This document shows positions 25,040 to 36,578 of a DNA stretch of 47,345 nucleotides, piece by piece; the first letter of the stretch is position 1, and every line of letters starts with the position of its first letter. The stretch spans positions 1-47,345 of the forward strand of contig NZ_QWKY01000022.1 in NCBI RefSeq assembly GCF_003574035.1. Direction: 5' to 3'. The notes under the pieces were generated by a model. That model ran no database searches, was not told the DNA's origin, and worked only from the letters and a program-made list of their open reading frames with translations. This DNA is from Meiothermus hypogaeus (lineage in GTDB: Bacteria > Deinococcota > Deinococci > Deinococcales > Thermaceae). A program made the position numbers and the translations under genes.

Positions 25040-26098
25040 TTACTTGGGTTCACCCTCCAGCCAGGCCCGCACCCGTGTGGTCTCGATCTGCCAGGTGGCC
25101 TGAGCAATGTAGGGCTGGAAGCCCAAAGCCTGGTTGATTTTGAGCATGGGGGCGTTGGCGTCGGCATTGCCGGTGCGGACGAAGCGAGCTTCTGGCCGCT
25201 CGTGCAGAAGTTTGTCCAGCATGGCTGCCTTCAACCAGCGCCCCAGTCCCTTGTTGCGGAACTCAGTCAGCACGCCAGTGCCCTGCTGATTGATAATTTG
25301 GGGTCGGCCCTTGTGCCAGGTAATCTCGGTGTAGCCTGCCAACTGGCCGCTAGCTTTTTCGCGCACGACCAGCGTCCAGCGCTCATTGCCAGCAGCAAAG
25401 AGCATCTGTTCAATCTGCCGCAAAAGTTCTGGGGTGAGCTGAAAGTCTTCTACCTGAAGGCTGCCCCTGGGGGCGGTATTCATCACGTCCATCAGTGCAG
25501 CAAAAGCGGTCAGATGTTCCTGGGGGTAGGCCCCTTCCCAGAACAAGAGTTCGAACTCCACGGCCTTTTCCTGGCCTTGCTCGAGCCAGCTTTTGACCAG
25601 GTGCTGGTCTAGCTCCCGTAAGACGAGCTGGTTGGTGTGGCTTTCCAGGGCTTTCTCCGCTCCCAGCTTTTGCATCAGGGCCTCGCCCCAGGGTACCCGG
25701 CTATTGGTAGAGGTGATAAGCAGGCTGCGCCCCGCCTGTTCGGCGACCTCGGTAATGTGGCGCAGGAGTGAAACCTCGAGGCCCCGCTCGCGAAACTCTG
25801 GCAGTACATCGAGGTTGAACTGGGCCGCATGGCGATTTTGCTCGAGCTGCACAATCTCTATACTTCCAACTGCAACAAACTCGGTTCCTTCGGGTTGTTC
25901 CATCCCCCACATCCGCAGATCCACCACCGGCGGAATGTTCCGGGCTTGTTGAATGGTTTCTTCCAGCGAGCGAGGGGGGTCGTCGGGGGTGCGCTCTGCA
26001 CGGATCAGGTTGGTGAAGTTGTTGAGGGCCACATAATCCGCATGGCTGGCGAGTCGGATGTCTAATTGCCGAATCCTCAGTTCCCAGGCTGTTTTCAT
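25040..26098 (-). CDS. Double-GNAT acetyltransferase
   Basis: 352 aa with two GNAT-like halves. The N-terminal half (about 15-165) has VGSIEIVQLEQNRHAAQFNLDV, then FRERGLEVSLLRHI (an RxxGLE variant of the acetyl-CoA loop), suggesting it is degenerate. The C-terminal half (about 195-345) has GYTEITW, GTGVLTEFRNKGLGRWLKAAM (acetyl-CoA loop, motif A) and VRTGNADANAPMLKINQALGF, a complete motif B. The layout resembles mycothiol-synthase-type tandem GNATs, though the substrate is unknown. Its start overlaps the MFS stop by 4 bp, so the two are coupled. The stop is directly followed by the TA flank of MITE B. Confidence 0.8.
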   Translation of the reverse strand: MKTAWELRIRQLDIRLASHADYVALNNFTNLIRAERTPDDPPRSLEETIQQARNIPPVVDLRMWGMEQPEGTEFVAVGSIEIVQLEQNRHAAQFNLDVLPEFRERGLEVSLLRHITEVAEQAGRSLLITSTNSRVPWGEALMQKLGAEKALESHTNQLVLRELDQHLVKSWLEQGQEKAVEFELLFWEGAYPQEHLTAFAALMDVMNTAPRGSLQVEDFQLTPELLRQIEQMLFAAGNERWTLVVREKASGQLAGYTEITWHKGRPQIINQQGTGVLTEFRNKGLGRWLKAAMLDKLLHERPEARFVRTGNADANAPMLKINQALGFQPYIAQATWQIETTRVRAWLEGEPK

Positions 26099-27330
26099 TT
26101 GCTACCTCCTACCACTGTTTGGGTGGCTCTGTCCCTAAACACCCAGAACGCCGCTGCCCCAGCCACCACGGCCAGGATGCCAGCTACTACAAACACTTCC
26201 CGCACCCCAATCCAGCCTGCCAGTACCCCCGCAAGAGCCATCGAGGTCAGGTTGGCACTACCAATCACCGCGCCCAGTGCGGCCCCCACGCGGCCCCTGG
26301 AATGGTCGTCTACCGAGGTCTGCACCAGGGTGCCGATTCCGGCTTGCACCGGAGCCCCCAGCAACCCAATGAAGAACAACAGCACCAGCACATGCCACAG
26401 CTGCTCCACCCCCGCGATCAACCCGACCATCAAGCCCATCCCCATCAGGCCTATGCTGACCATGTGGGTGGGCTTGAGCCGCAACGCGAGCAGGGCCACC
26501 ACTCCACCGGCCAGAATCATTCCGGCGGTTTGCGCTGCCTGCACCAGACCAAACAGAGTGGTAGGTACATTAAGGTCGTTGGTGAGCAAGGGGATAAACA
26601 AGATGTTCACCGCGCCCAGCCCCAGCATCATCACCCCCGCGCCGGTCAGGGTTCCGCGCAATATGCGGGAATGCCCAATCGTTCGCAAACCTTCCCAAAG
26701 CAACTCGAGTACACGCCTGGCTTGTGCTTGTCCGCCACCCTCCAGCCTGGGTACCTGTACCAGCAGCACCAGCAAAAAGGAAAAAGCAAATGTGGCAGCA
26801 TCTATGACAAAAGCCGGCCAGTAGACCTTGAACGACCCAATCAAAACCCCTGCCGCCGAGGCCCCCAACATCCCGGCGATGATGCGGCTGGTCTGGGTGA
26901 TGGAGTTGGCAGCCAGCAGGGCCTCTTTAGGCAGAAGCTGGGCAATTACCGCGCCCCGTGCCGGCCCAAAGAAAGTGCCCGCCGCCGATTGTAAAAAAGC
27001 CAGCACATAGAGTACCCACATATGCTCCACGCTGTCTACCAGCACAAAACCCAGTACCAATAAGGCCCGCACGGAGTCGGAAACCAGCATGATTTTTTTG
27101 CGCTCGAGGCGGTCTACATAAACCCCTGCCACCAGCCCCAGGGTGACCTGGGGAATAGCCAGCACGATGGCCATGGTAGCCAGAGCCGCCGTGGAGCCGG
27201 TGAGCTGATTAACCATGATCAGCAAGGCCAACCCGGTCAGGCCGTCCCCAAAGTCGGAGATGCTCTGGGCCAGCCAGAGGTTGCGAAAGCCCTTGTATTG
27301 CAAGGGATTGGCCAAGGCAGGCCTAGCCAT
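26095..27330 (-). CDS. MFS exporter (EntS/MFS_3 type)
   Basis: 411 aa, 12 membrane helices. Conserved stretches are FRNLWLAQSISDFGDGLTGL at the start and AGVYVDRLERKKIMLVSD (motif A, GxxxDRxxRKxxM). GPARGAVIAQLLPKEALLAANS is characteristic of the EntS/MFS_3 drug and siderophore exporters. It sits between an ArsR regulator (8-bp overlap) and a GNAT enzyme (4-bp overlap). The arrangement suggests an inducible efflux and modification operon. Confidence 0.85.
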   Translation of the reverse strand: MARPALANPLQYKGFRNLWLAQSISDFGDGLTGLALLIMVNQLTGSTAALATMAIVLAIPQVTLGLVAGVYVDRLERKKIMLVSDSVRALLVLGFVLVDSVEHMWVLYVLAFLQSAAGTFFGPARGAVIAQLLPKEALLAANSITQTSRIIAGMLGASAAGVLIGSFKVYWPAFVIDAATFAFSFLLVLLVQVPRLEGGGQAQARRVLELLWEGLRTIGHSRILRGTLTGAGVMMLGLGAVNILFIPLLTNDLNVPTTLFGLVQAAQTAGMILAGGVVALLALRLKPTHMVSIGLMGMGLMVGLIAGVEQLWHVLVLLFFIGLLGAPVQAGIGTLVQTSVDDHSRGRVGAALGAVIGSANLTSMALAGVLAGWIGVREVFVVAGILAVVAGAAAFWVFRDRATQTVVGGSK

Positions 27331-27955
27331 CGTCGCCTTCCATGACCTTGGCCTGGGAATGCGGGTGGAAGGCGATGAGAAAACTGTAGGGCTGGGCTTC
27401 CTCCGATGGGTCTTCGCTGAATTGTTTGAGCAACTGGTTGATTTTTTCGATGAATTCCTGCGCTTGCTGGGGGGTTATCCTGACCAGGGTGCGCCCCAGC
27501 ACCAAGCGCTGGTGTACAGGGTGTTCGTCGCCAACCCGAATCAGGCCGCTTTCCAACCCCTTCTGGATGTCAGCGCTAACCCCGTCCAGCACGTTGTGCA
27601 GGATTTGGGTCAGGCTGTGGTGGTTGTTCTTGTCTACCCCAAGCAGCTTGCGGTCGATGCTGTAGTGCCTGGCTGTAACCTGATACTGCTTTTCAATGAT
27701 GCCCGAAACCACCCGCGTTGCGACCACCCGGATTAGACCGTGCGCCTCCATCTGACCGATGTGGTAGTAGAGCTTGGTGGGGGGCATTTTGAGCGACCGG
27801 GCGACGGCTTTCACAGTGATGGGCTGGCGCATGAGCTCGAGGATTTCCAGTCGTAAGGGGTCGGTGAGCACCTTGACCGTCTCCAGGTCCCGAATGATCA
27901 TTTGATCGGCGGGTTCAGGGGGGGAAGGCTCGGCTTGTTTGGCAGATTTAGACAT
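27323..27955 (-). CDS. ArsR-family transcription regulator
   Basis: 210 aa. Residues about 25-95 form a winged helix (VKVLTDPLRLEILELMRQPI, KAVARSLKMPPTKLYYHIGQME, HGLIRV). This is the HTH_20/ArsR layout without the CxC metal motif. The C-terminal about 110 residues are an extra domain that probably senses a ligand. GGAGA lies 9 nt before the ATG. A consensus promoter with an inverted repeat lies directly upstream, consistent with autoregulation of the regulator-exporter-GNAT operon. Confidence 0.85.
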   Translation of the reverse strand: MSKSAKQAEPSPPEPADQMIIRDLETVKVLTDPLRLEILELMRQPITVKAVARSLKMPPTKLYYHIGQMEAHGLIRVVATRVVSGIIEKQYQVTARHYSIDRKLLGVDKNNHHSLTQILHNVLDGVSADIQKGLESGLIRVGDEHPVHQRLVLGRTLVRITPQQAQEFIEKINQLLKQFSEDPSEEAQPYSFLIAFHPHSQAKVMEGDDG

Positions 27956-27971
27956 TTATTTTTCTCCAATC

Positions 27972-28019
27972 ATTCAAAAACTTTTTAATGATAATATTCC
28001 TTTGAATAATCGTTGTCAA
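27972..28019 (-). promoter_or_regulatory. Promoter and inverted-repeat operator of the ArsR operon
   Basis: On the minus strand TTGACA (28014-28019) and TATTAT (27991-27996) are separated by exactly 17 bp, a near-consensus sigma-70-type promoter. ATTCAAA (27972-27978) and TTTGAAT (28001-28007) form inverted arms 22 bp apart: one lies in the spacer and one downstream of the -10. Bound regulator would cover the promoter. Confidence 0.7.
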
Positions 28020-28074
28020 TCTCTTGGAATTTTGAACAAGCAGGTAAGCTTGATGCCAGAAGTTGGAAACGCTA

Positions 28075-28089
28075 AACTTGTACCAAGTT
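28075..28089 (+). promoter_or_regulatory. Palindrome upstream of the Fe-S oxidoreductase gene
   Basis: AACTTG-TAC-CAAGTT is a perfect inverted repeat ending 28 nt before the ATG at 28118. It overlaps a possible -10 (TAAACT, 28073-28078), which has TTGATG 17 bp upstream (28050-28055). This is the expected place for a repressor such as a TetR-type fatty-acid regulator. The identity of the regulator is not known. Confidence 0.45.
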
Positions 28090-28117
28090 CAATTTAGTTT
28101 GGACGGGAGAACAAAGA

Positions 28118-30175
28118 ATGTTGACCACCCCCGAAAAAATCGCTTTCTTGCTCCTGGTACTGGCCTCGCTTTACTTTGGCGGTGGTGCGCTGCTGCGCGT
28201 ATACCGGGCCATCCGCCGGGGCCAGCCAGAAGACCGCTTCGATAATCTGCCCGCTCGGCTCGGTAGGGCCCTCTGGCAGACCCTCACCATGCAGACCGTC
28301 TTCAAGAAGCGGCCCTGGGTGAGCCTTCTGCACGCTTTCGTGTTCTATGGCTTTGTCTTTTACCTGACCGTGAACCTGGTGGATGTGCTCGAGGGCTTCT
28401 TTCCCTTCAAGGCCCGGGGGGGCTTCTGGAACGGTTACAACCTGATAGCCGACCTTCTAACTGCCCTGATCCTGGTGGGCATTGTGGGCCTGCTAATAAG
28501 GCGCTACTCCGGGGCCGGGCGCAAGACCTTTCAGTGGAACGAGAAAACCCCCCTGCACGAGAAGGTGCGCCAGGGCATCCCCACCGATAGCGCCATTGTG
28601 GGGAGTTTCATCTTATTCCATGTGGGAAGCCGCTTGCTGCACAAAGCCGCCCAGGCCGCCAACCTGGACTACGGCCCCGACCCCTTCCAGCCGGTGGCCA
28701 GCCTGGCCTCGGCCATCTTCCTCTGGGTGGACGTGGACCGCATCGTGATTTTTGAGCACGTTTTCTGGTGGTTTGCCATTGGCTCCATCCTGCTCTTCAT
28801 CCCTTACTTCGCCCGCTCCAAGCACATTCACCTCTTTCTGGCTCCCCTCAACCTGGCCTTCAAGAAGGAAAAACCAGGGGCCCTCTTGCCCATCGCCAAA
28901 GACTTTGAAGAGCTGGAAAAGCTGGAAAAGTTCGGGGTGGCTAGGCTGGAAGATTTTAGCTGGCCGCGCTTACTGGACGCTTATAGCTGCATCATGTGCA
29001 ACCGCTGCCAGGAGGTCTGCCCGGCCTATACCACCGGTAAAGCCCTCTCCCCGGCAGCCATCCTGATTAGCGAGCGCTACGAGCTGAACCAGATTTTGCC
29101 TGATTTTGCCGCAGGCAAGGAGAGCCCCCGTCCCCTGATGGACTTTGCCATGAACGAAGAGTCCATCTGGGCCTGTACCACCTGTAATGCCTGCATCGAG
29201 GTGTGCCCGGTGGGCAACGAGCAGATGCTGCACATCCTGGACGTGCGGCGCGAGCGGGTGATGATGCAGGGCGAGTTTCCGGCCCAGCTGAACAATGCCT
29301 TCAAGGGCATGGAGCGCAACGGCAACCCCTGGAACCTGGGGGCCGATAAGCGCATGGGCTGGACCGAGGGGCTCCCATTCGAGGTGCAAACCGTGGCCCA
29401 GAACCCCGAGGCCGAGGTGCTCTACTGGGTGGGCTGTGCACCGTCCTACGACCCCCGGGCCCAGAAAACCGCCCGGGCCTTTGCCGAAATCCTGCACGAG
29501 TCCGGGGTTAGCTGGGCGGTGCTGGGCAAGGAGGAAAAGTGTACCGGCGACGCCGCTCGCCGGGCCGGCAACGAGTTCTTGTTCATGCAGCTCGCTACCG
29601 AGAACGTGGAGACCCTGAACGCCGCGATGGAGGCCAAACCCAAGACCATTGTGACCACCTGTCCTCACTGCTTCCACACCCTCGCCAACGAATACAAAGA
29701 CTTTGGCGGTCAATACACCGTCAAGCACCACTCCGATTACATTGCCGAATTGATCGATGCGAAGAAGCTGGAAATGATCCCGATGGCGGGTGAAGTCACC
29801 TACCACGACCCCTGCTACCTGGGGCGGCACAATGGGGTGATTGCCGAACCCCGGCAGGTAATCCAGGCCACGGGCCTCAAGCTGCATGAGCCAGGACGTC
29901 ACGGTAAGGAGAGCTTCTGCTGTGGGGCCGGCGGGGCGCAGTTCTGGAAAGAAGAAGAGCCTGGAAACGAGCGGGTTTCTACGAACCGCTACCGCGAACT
30001 CAAGGGCACGGGCGCCCACACCATTGCGGTGGGCTGCCCCTTCTGCATGCAGATGATGAACCTGGAAGCCACCCAGGAACCCGAAGGCCAGGCCCCCCGG
30101 GTGCTGGACATCTCCGAGCTGGTGGTACAGAACCTTAAACGCCAGCCCGCCAAAGCTGGTGAGGCCACCGATTAG
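28118..30175 (+). CDS. FadF-like membrane Fe-S oxidoreductase (DUF224/CCG)
   Basis: 685 aa. The N-terminal about 250 residues are a membrane domain (LLLVLASLYFGGGALLRVY, FYGFVFYLTVNLVDVL, FWWFAIGSILLFIPYF) like the cytochrome-b-type NarI region. Two 4Fe-4S sites follow: Cys291/294/297/301 (SCIMCNRCQEVCPAY) and Cys353/356/359/363 (WACTTCNACIEVCPV). Two CCG domains complete it: VGCAPSYD with TTCPHCFH, and HDPCYLGRHN with ESFCCGAGGAQFW. This layout is that of B. subtilis FadF/YwjF and related proteins, which pass electrons from electron-transfer flavoprotein of beta-oxidation to quinone. GGGAGA precedes the start. Confidence 0.85.
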   Translation: MLTTPEKIAFLLLVLASLYFGGGALLRVYRAIRRGQPEDRFDNLPARLGRALWQTLTMQTVFKKRPWVSLLHAFVFYGFVFYLTVNLVDVLEGFFPFKARGGFWNGYNLIADLLTALILVGIVGLLIRRYSGAGRKTFQWNEKTPLHEKVRQGIPTDSAIVGSFILFHVGSRLLHKAAQAANLDYGPDPFQPVASLASAIFLWVDVDRIVIFEHVFWWFAIGSILLFIPYFARSKHIHLFLAPLNLAFKKEKPGALLPIAKDFEELEKLEKFGVARLEDFSWPRLLDAYSCIMCNRCQEVCPAYTTGKALSPAAILISERYELNQILPDFAAGKESPRPLMDFAMNEESIWACTTCNACIEVCPVGNEQMLHILDVRRERVMMQGEFPAQLNNAFKGMERNGNPWNLGADKRMGWTEGLPFEVQTVAQNPEAEVLYWVGCAPSYDPRAQKTARAFAEILHESGVSWAVLGKEEKCTGDAARRAGNEFLFMQLATENVETLNAAMEAKPKTIVTTCPHCFHTLANEYKDFGGQYTVKHHSDYIAELIDAKKLEMIPMAGEVTYHDPCYLGRHNGVIAEPRQVIQATGLKLHEPGRHGKESFCCGAGGAQFWKEEEPGNERVSTNRYRELKGTGAHTIAVGCPFCMQMMNLEATQEPEGQAPRVLDISELVVQNLKRQPAKAGEATD

Positions 30176-30205
30176 GCTATAGGTGGGTTTTGCTACACTG
30201 AAGCC

Positions 30206-30621
30206 ATGCCCAGGCAGAATCCGGTTCGCTAGGCGACCTTTGAAGAGTTCCTCGAGCAGGAGACAAAGTCCCAGACCCGGCACGAGTTTGTGGACGGGCT
30301 TATGCTTGCCTTGGCAGGTACAACCGATTATCGCAACCGTCTGGTCACCCGGTTTTTATACCAGATTCGGTTAGTTCGTCACCAAAGGGTGACGAACTAA
30401 CCCGACCGAAGGGAGTGCTCTATGATTCAAAAGACAGCCTCTGGTGTTTTTGGTTTTGTAAACTGTCTTTTTGAATCCGGTATAAAAGGCTGGAAGTCTT
30501 TTGGCGGATGGAGGACGGTGGCTGGCGCTACGAGCTCATAGAGGACGGAGCCGTAAGGCTGCCCTGTGTCAATGTTGCTCTGAGCCTCGATGAGCTTTAC
30601 CGTGGAGTACCGGTTGGATAG
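30206..30621 (+). pseudogene. Uma2-family (DUF820) gene broken by MITE C
   Basis: The left part (30206-30358) reads TFEEFLEQETKSQTRHEFVDGLMLALAGTTDYRNRLVTRFL, shown here as separate blocks: TFEEFLEQE, RHEFVDGLMLALAG, NRLVTRF. This is the N-terminus of a Uma2 endonuclease-like protein, with an early in-frame TAG at codon 9. The right part (30483-30621) reads EVFWRMEDGGWRYELIE and SLDELYRGVPVG, the typical C-terminus. The central about 80-90 residues, holding the nuclease core, are missing. Removing the MITE and one TA rejoins the two parts in frame. A TACACT box lies 6 nt before the ATG. Confidence 0.72.
30361..30480 (+). mobile_element. MITE copy C (120 bp, core form)
   Basis: TA flanks at 30359-30360 and 30481-30482; ends are CCAGATTC and GAATCCGG. 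It contains only the TTAGTTCGTCACC hairpin (with AAAG loop) and the terminal inverted repeat, with no 38-bp unit. It is the shortest complete copy and sits inside the Uma2 pseudogene. Confidence 0.85.
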
Positions 30622-30782
30622 CCCACAGCGGGTCGGCGCTTGAAGTTTGCTCCTGTAGCCAGGTAAACTACCGACGTACCAGCAGCAATCCCCGATGGGC
30701 TCGCCAGGGCGAGGTCTCACAGCGCGGGAACTGGGTACAGGCTGGCGCTCTGAGCAGCACAGCTTCAAGGTAGGAGGCCATA

Positions 30783-31928
<1,146 letters not shown>

Positions 31929-31941
31929 CGCTACACGAGAA

Positions 31942-31980
31942 TACCCGGTACAGCGGCTTTTGCTGTGCCGGGTACATTTT
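31942..31980 (+). terminator. Hairpin terminator after the MsmK-type gene
   Basis: TACCCGGTACAGC and GCTGTGCCGGGTA pair across a short loop (GGCTTTT) with one mismatch, followed by CATTTT. It starts 13 nt after the stop codon. Confidence 0.65.
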
Positions 31981-32112
31981 GCGATAGTTGCTCATGGAAT
32001 TGGCGTGGATCGTTATGTTTTTCACGTCATTGCAACCCTGAGGCCAAGCCGATGGGGAAGCCATTCAGAGCATCTCATTGGCCGGGCTTAGCGACCCGCT
32101 GGATTGCTTATA

Positions 32113-32343
32113 CCAGATTCGATTGATTCGTTACCGAATGGTAACGAATCAACAGGGCCGAAGTTATCCGCGTAGCGGAGGGCGATACCGCCCCTTGGAA
32201 GTTATCCGCGTAGCGGAGGGCGATACCGCCCCTTGGAAAGCGAGACGCTTTCTTCGCCGACCGACAGGGAGGTGTGTGCTCTAGGATTCAAAAATGACAA
32301 CCTACAGTTTTTTTGGTTTTGTAAACTGTCTTTTTGAATCCGG
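32113..32343 (+). mobile_element. MITE copy D (231 bp, two 38-bp units)
   Basis: TA flanks at 32111-32112 and 32344-32345. Ends are CCAGATTC and GAATCCGG. The hairpin is of the second type (TTGATTCGTTACC, loop GAAT, exact inverse). Two 38-bp units start at 32163 and 32201. The GC-rich block of copies A and E is absent. The 130 bp on either side hold no gene I can support. Confidence 0.85.
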
Positions 32344-32478
32344 TATTAGTCGGCCCAGGGGCCTCCTTGCAATGACCCCAGAAGGGCTTGCACGAGTTGC
32401 TGTAGGGCTTTCAGCCTTCGGCTTTGGGCTTTCGGTCAACTCGAGGTGTGATTCCGGTGATGTATCTTCTGGGTGTCT

Positions 32479-33420
32479 TTAGCCAAAACGTTCCCACCAG
32501 GCATGCAAGGGCTGCTCGGGCGGGCTGGCGCCTTCCACGGTGCAGGTAATGGCCGCGAGGTGATTGCTAGAGGAAAGGATTACCGGGAGCTGGGTTCCAT
32601 CCCAGGATAAAAGCTCCATTCTGGAGCCGATTTCCTGCTTCATCATGCCGTAAATAAGCCCTGCCATGAAGGCATCCCCCGCCCCAATGGTATCTGCTAC
32701 CGCGACCTTGACTCCGGGAACCCGTATCATCCGGGTACGAAAAGCGGCCATGGCCCCGGTGGCACCCAGGGTCAGCACCGTGACCGGGGCCCCAAGCTCA
32801 ACCAGGTGCTCGAGCAAGACCTGCGGATCGTTGGGGGCGTGCGGAAAGAGGAGCTGAGCGTCGCTCAGGCTGGCCTTTAGCACCGAAACATAGGGCATGT
32901 AGCGCCGAAGCTGCTCCCAATAGGTTTCATTGGGTCGGGCGTGTAGGTTGGGGTCGAAGCTCACCAGCACATCGTATTCACGGGCAATTTCCAGCAGGTT
33001 TTCGATGCCAGCAATGTTGCGGGGTTCAAAAGCCGATAAGGAGCCAAAGTGAAACCACTTGGCCCGGGCCATGGCCGCACTATCGGGGCTGAACTGGGTA
33101 CTGCCAAAAGCCCGATAGAAGCTGAACCGGGCGTTGCCTTCCGGGTCTACCTCAGCCACGCTCAGGGGGGTGGGTACGCCGGGAAGCTGCTGGATAAAAC
33201 GGGTTTCAATTTTTCGCTCGGCAATGCGGGCGATGGCCCATTCACCCAGAAAATCCTGCCCAACCTCGCTCACAAAGCGGGTCGGTGCGCCCAATCGAGC
33301 CAGGGTGGAGGCTGTGTTCAAAGCCGAGCCGCCCAGCCTGCCGGTATAGGCTAGGCTTGCGCGCGAGTCCGCATTGCGGCCAATGAGGTCAACCAGTACT
33401 TCGCCGGTCAGGACGATCAT
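32479..33420 (-). CDS. PfkB-family sugar kinase (fructokinase-like)
   Basis: 313 aa from the ATG at 33418-33420 (MIVLTGEVLVDLIGRNADSR); the frame is open upstream, but the family starts here. GRLGGSALNTASTLARLG (28-44) is the substrate loop signature, and DTIGAGDAFMAGLIYG (243-258) holds the catalytic Asp249 and the anion hole. It phosphorylates a sugar, probably fructose or a related ketose, in the cytoplasm. It stands alone between MITE copies D and E, which lie in direct orientation. Confidence 0.82.
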   Translation of the reverse strand: MIVLTGEVLVDLIGRNADSRASLAYTGRLGGSALNTASTLARLGAPTRFVSEVGQDFLGEWAIARIAERKIETRFIQQLPGVPTPLSVAEVDPEGNARFSFYRAFGSTQFSPDSAAMARAKWFHFGSLSAFEPRNIAGIENLLEIAREYDVLVSFDPNLHARPNETYWEQLRRYMPYVSVLKASLSDAQLLFPHAPNDPQVLLEHLVELGAPVTVLTLGATGAMAAFRTRMIRVPGVKVAVADTIGAGDAFMAGLIYGMMKQEIGSRMELLSWDGTQLPVILSSSNHLAAITCTVEGASPPEQPLHAWWERFG

Positions 33421-33520
33421 CTTCGCCCAATACTCTAACAGACTCGGTGGTGCCCAACGTCCTTGCGGGGTCGGTTCAGTCCTCATCGGACGCTTTATGC
33501 ATGGATCTGGATTTTTGATA

Positions 33521-33788
33521 CCAGATTCGGTTAGTTCGTCACCCTTTGGTGACGAACTAACCCGACCGAAGTTATCCGCGTAGCGGAGGGCGATACCGCC
33601 CCTTGGAAGTTATCCGCGTAGCGGAGGGCGATACCGCCCCTTGGAAAGGAGACGCTTTCTTCGCCGACCGACAGTGAAGGGCCATCGGCCCCCGGCTAGC
33701 GCCGGTACTCAAGGGAGGGGTGTGCTCTAGGATTCAAAAAGACAGCCTCTAGTGTTTTTGGTTTTGTAAACTGTCTTTTTGAATCCGG
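33521..33788 (+). mobile_element. MITE copy E (268 bp, two 38-bp units)
   Basis: TA flanks at 33519-33520 and 33789-33790. It is almost identical to copy A in inverse orientation: the same TTAGTTCGTCACC hairpin, two 38-bp units, GACGCTTTCTTCGCCGACCG block and GC-rich block (GGCCCCCGGCTAGCGCCGG), and the same terminal inverted repeat. High identity suggests recent spread. Confidence 0.87.
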
Positions 33789-33970
33789 TATGATTCGTTT
33801 CGAGCGCAGGGCACCTGGTACATCAGGGCTCCGGAAGCATTGAGCTGGCCTTCGGCCTTCAGCTTTTTGGCTTCAGGTTATACTGTAGAGCGCTCTTCAC
33901 ATAGAAGGAGCCTCTCGAGAATCAAGAATCCTCTATCCCAGACAGAACAGTTGCCACCCGGAAACTCGAA

Positions 33971-34006
33971 ACCCAAGCGTGGGCCGGGCCCGGCCCACGC
34001 TTGGGT
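33971..34006. repeat. 36-bp perfect palindrome upstream of udk
   Basis: The left half is ACCCAAGCGTGGGCCGGG; the right half is its exact reverse complement with no spacer. It lies in the 347-bp gene-free stretch between MITE E and the uridine kinase gene, 132 nt before the udk start. No T-run follows, so it is not a typical intrinsic terminator. The rest of that stretch holds nothing I recognise. Confidence 0.85.
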
Positions 34007-34125
34007 GCATAACATGCGTCTGGGTGCAGACACATTCTCGTTTTCGCGGGCGGCAACATCTGTGAAGGGCGCGATAAACCACCTTTAGCGAAGCCTTTGC
34101 TGATGTTAGAGCCTACCCAGGCTAA

Positions 34126-36527
<2,402 letters not shown>

Positions 36528-36578
36528 AAGCATTTAATCCCGGGGCGTGCCAAGATATAAAAAGCCTGGAGGGTATTC

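Noticed and set aside
28970-30283. A 437-codon open frame on the minus strand.
   Set aside because: It is antisense to the Fe-S oxidoreductase, with compositional bias and no recognised motif.
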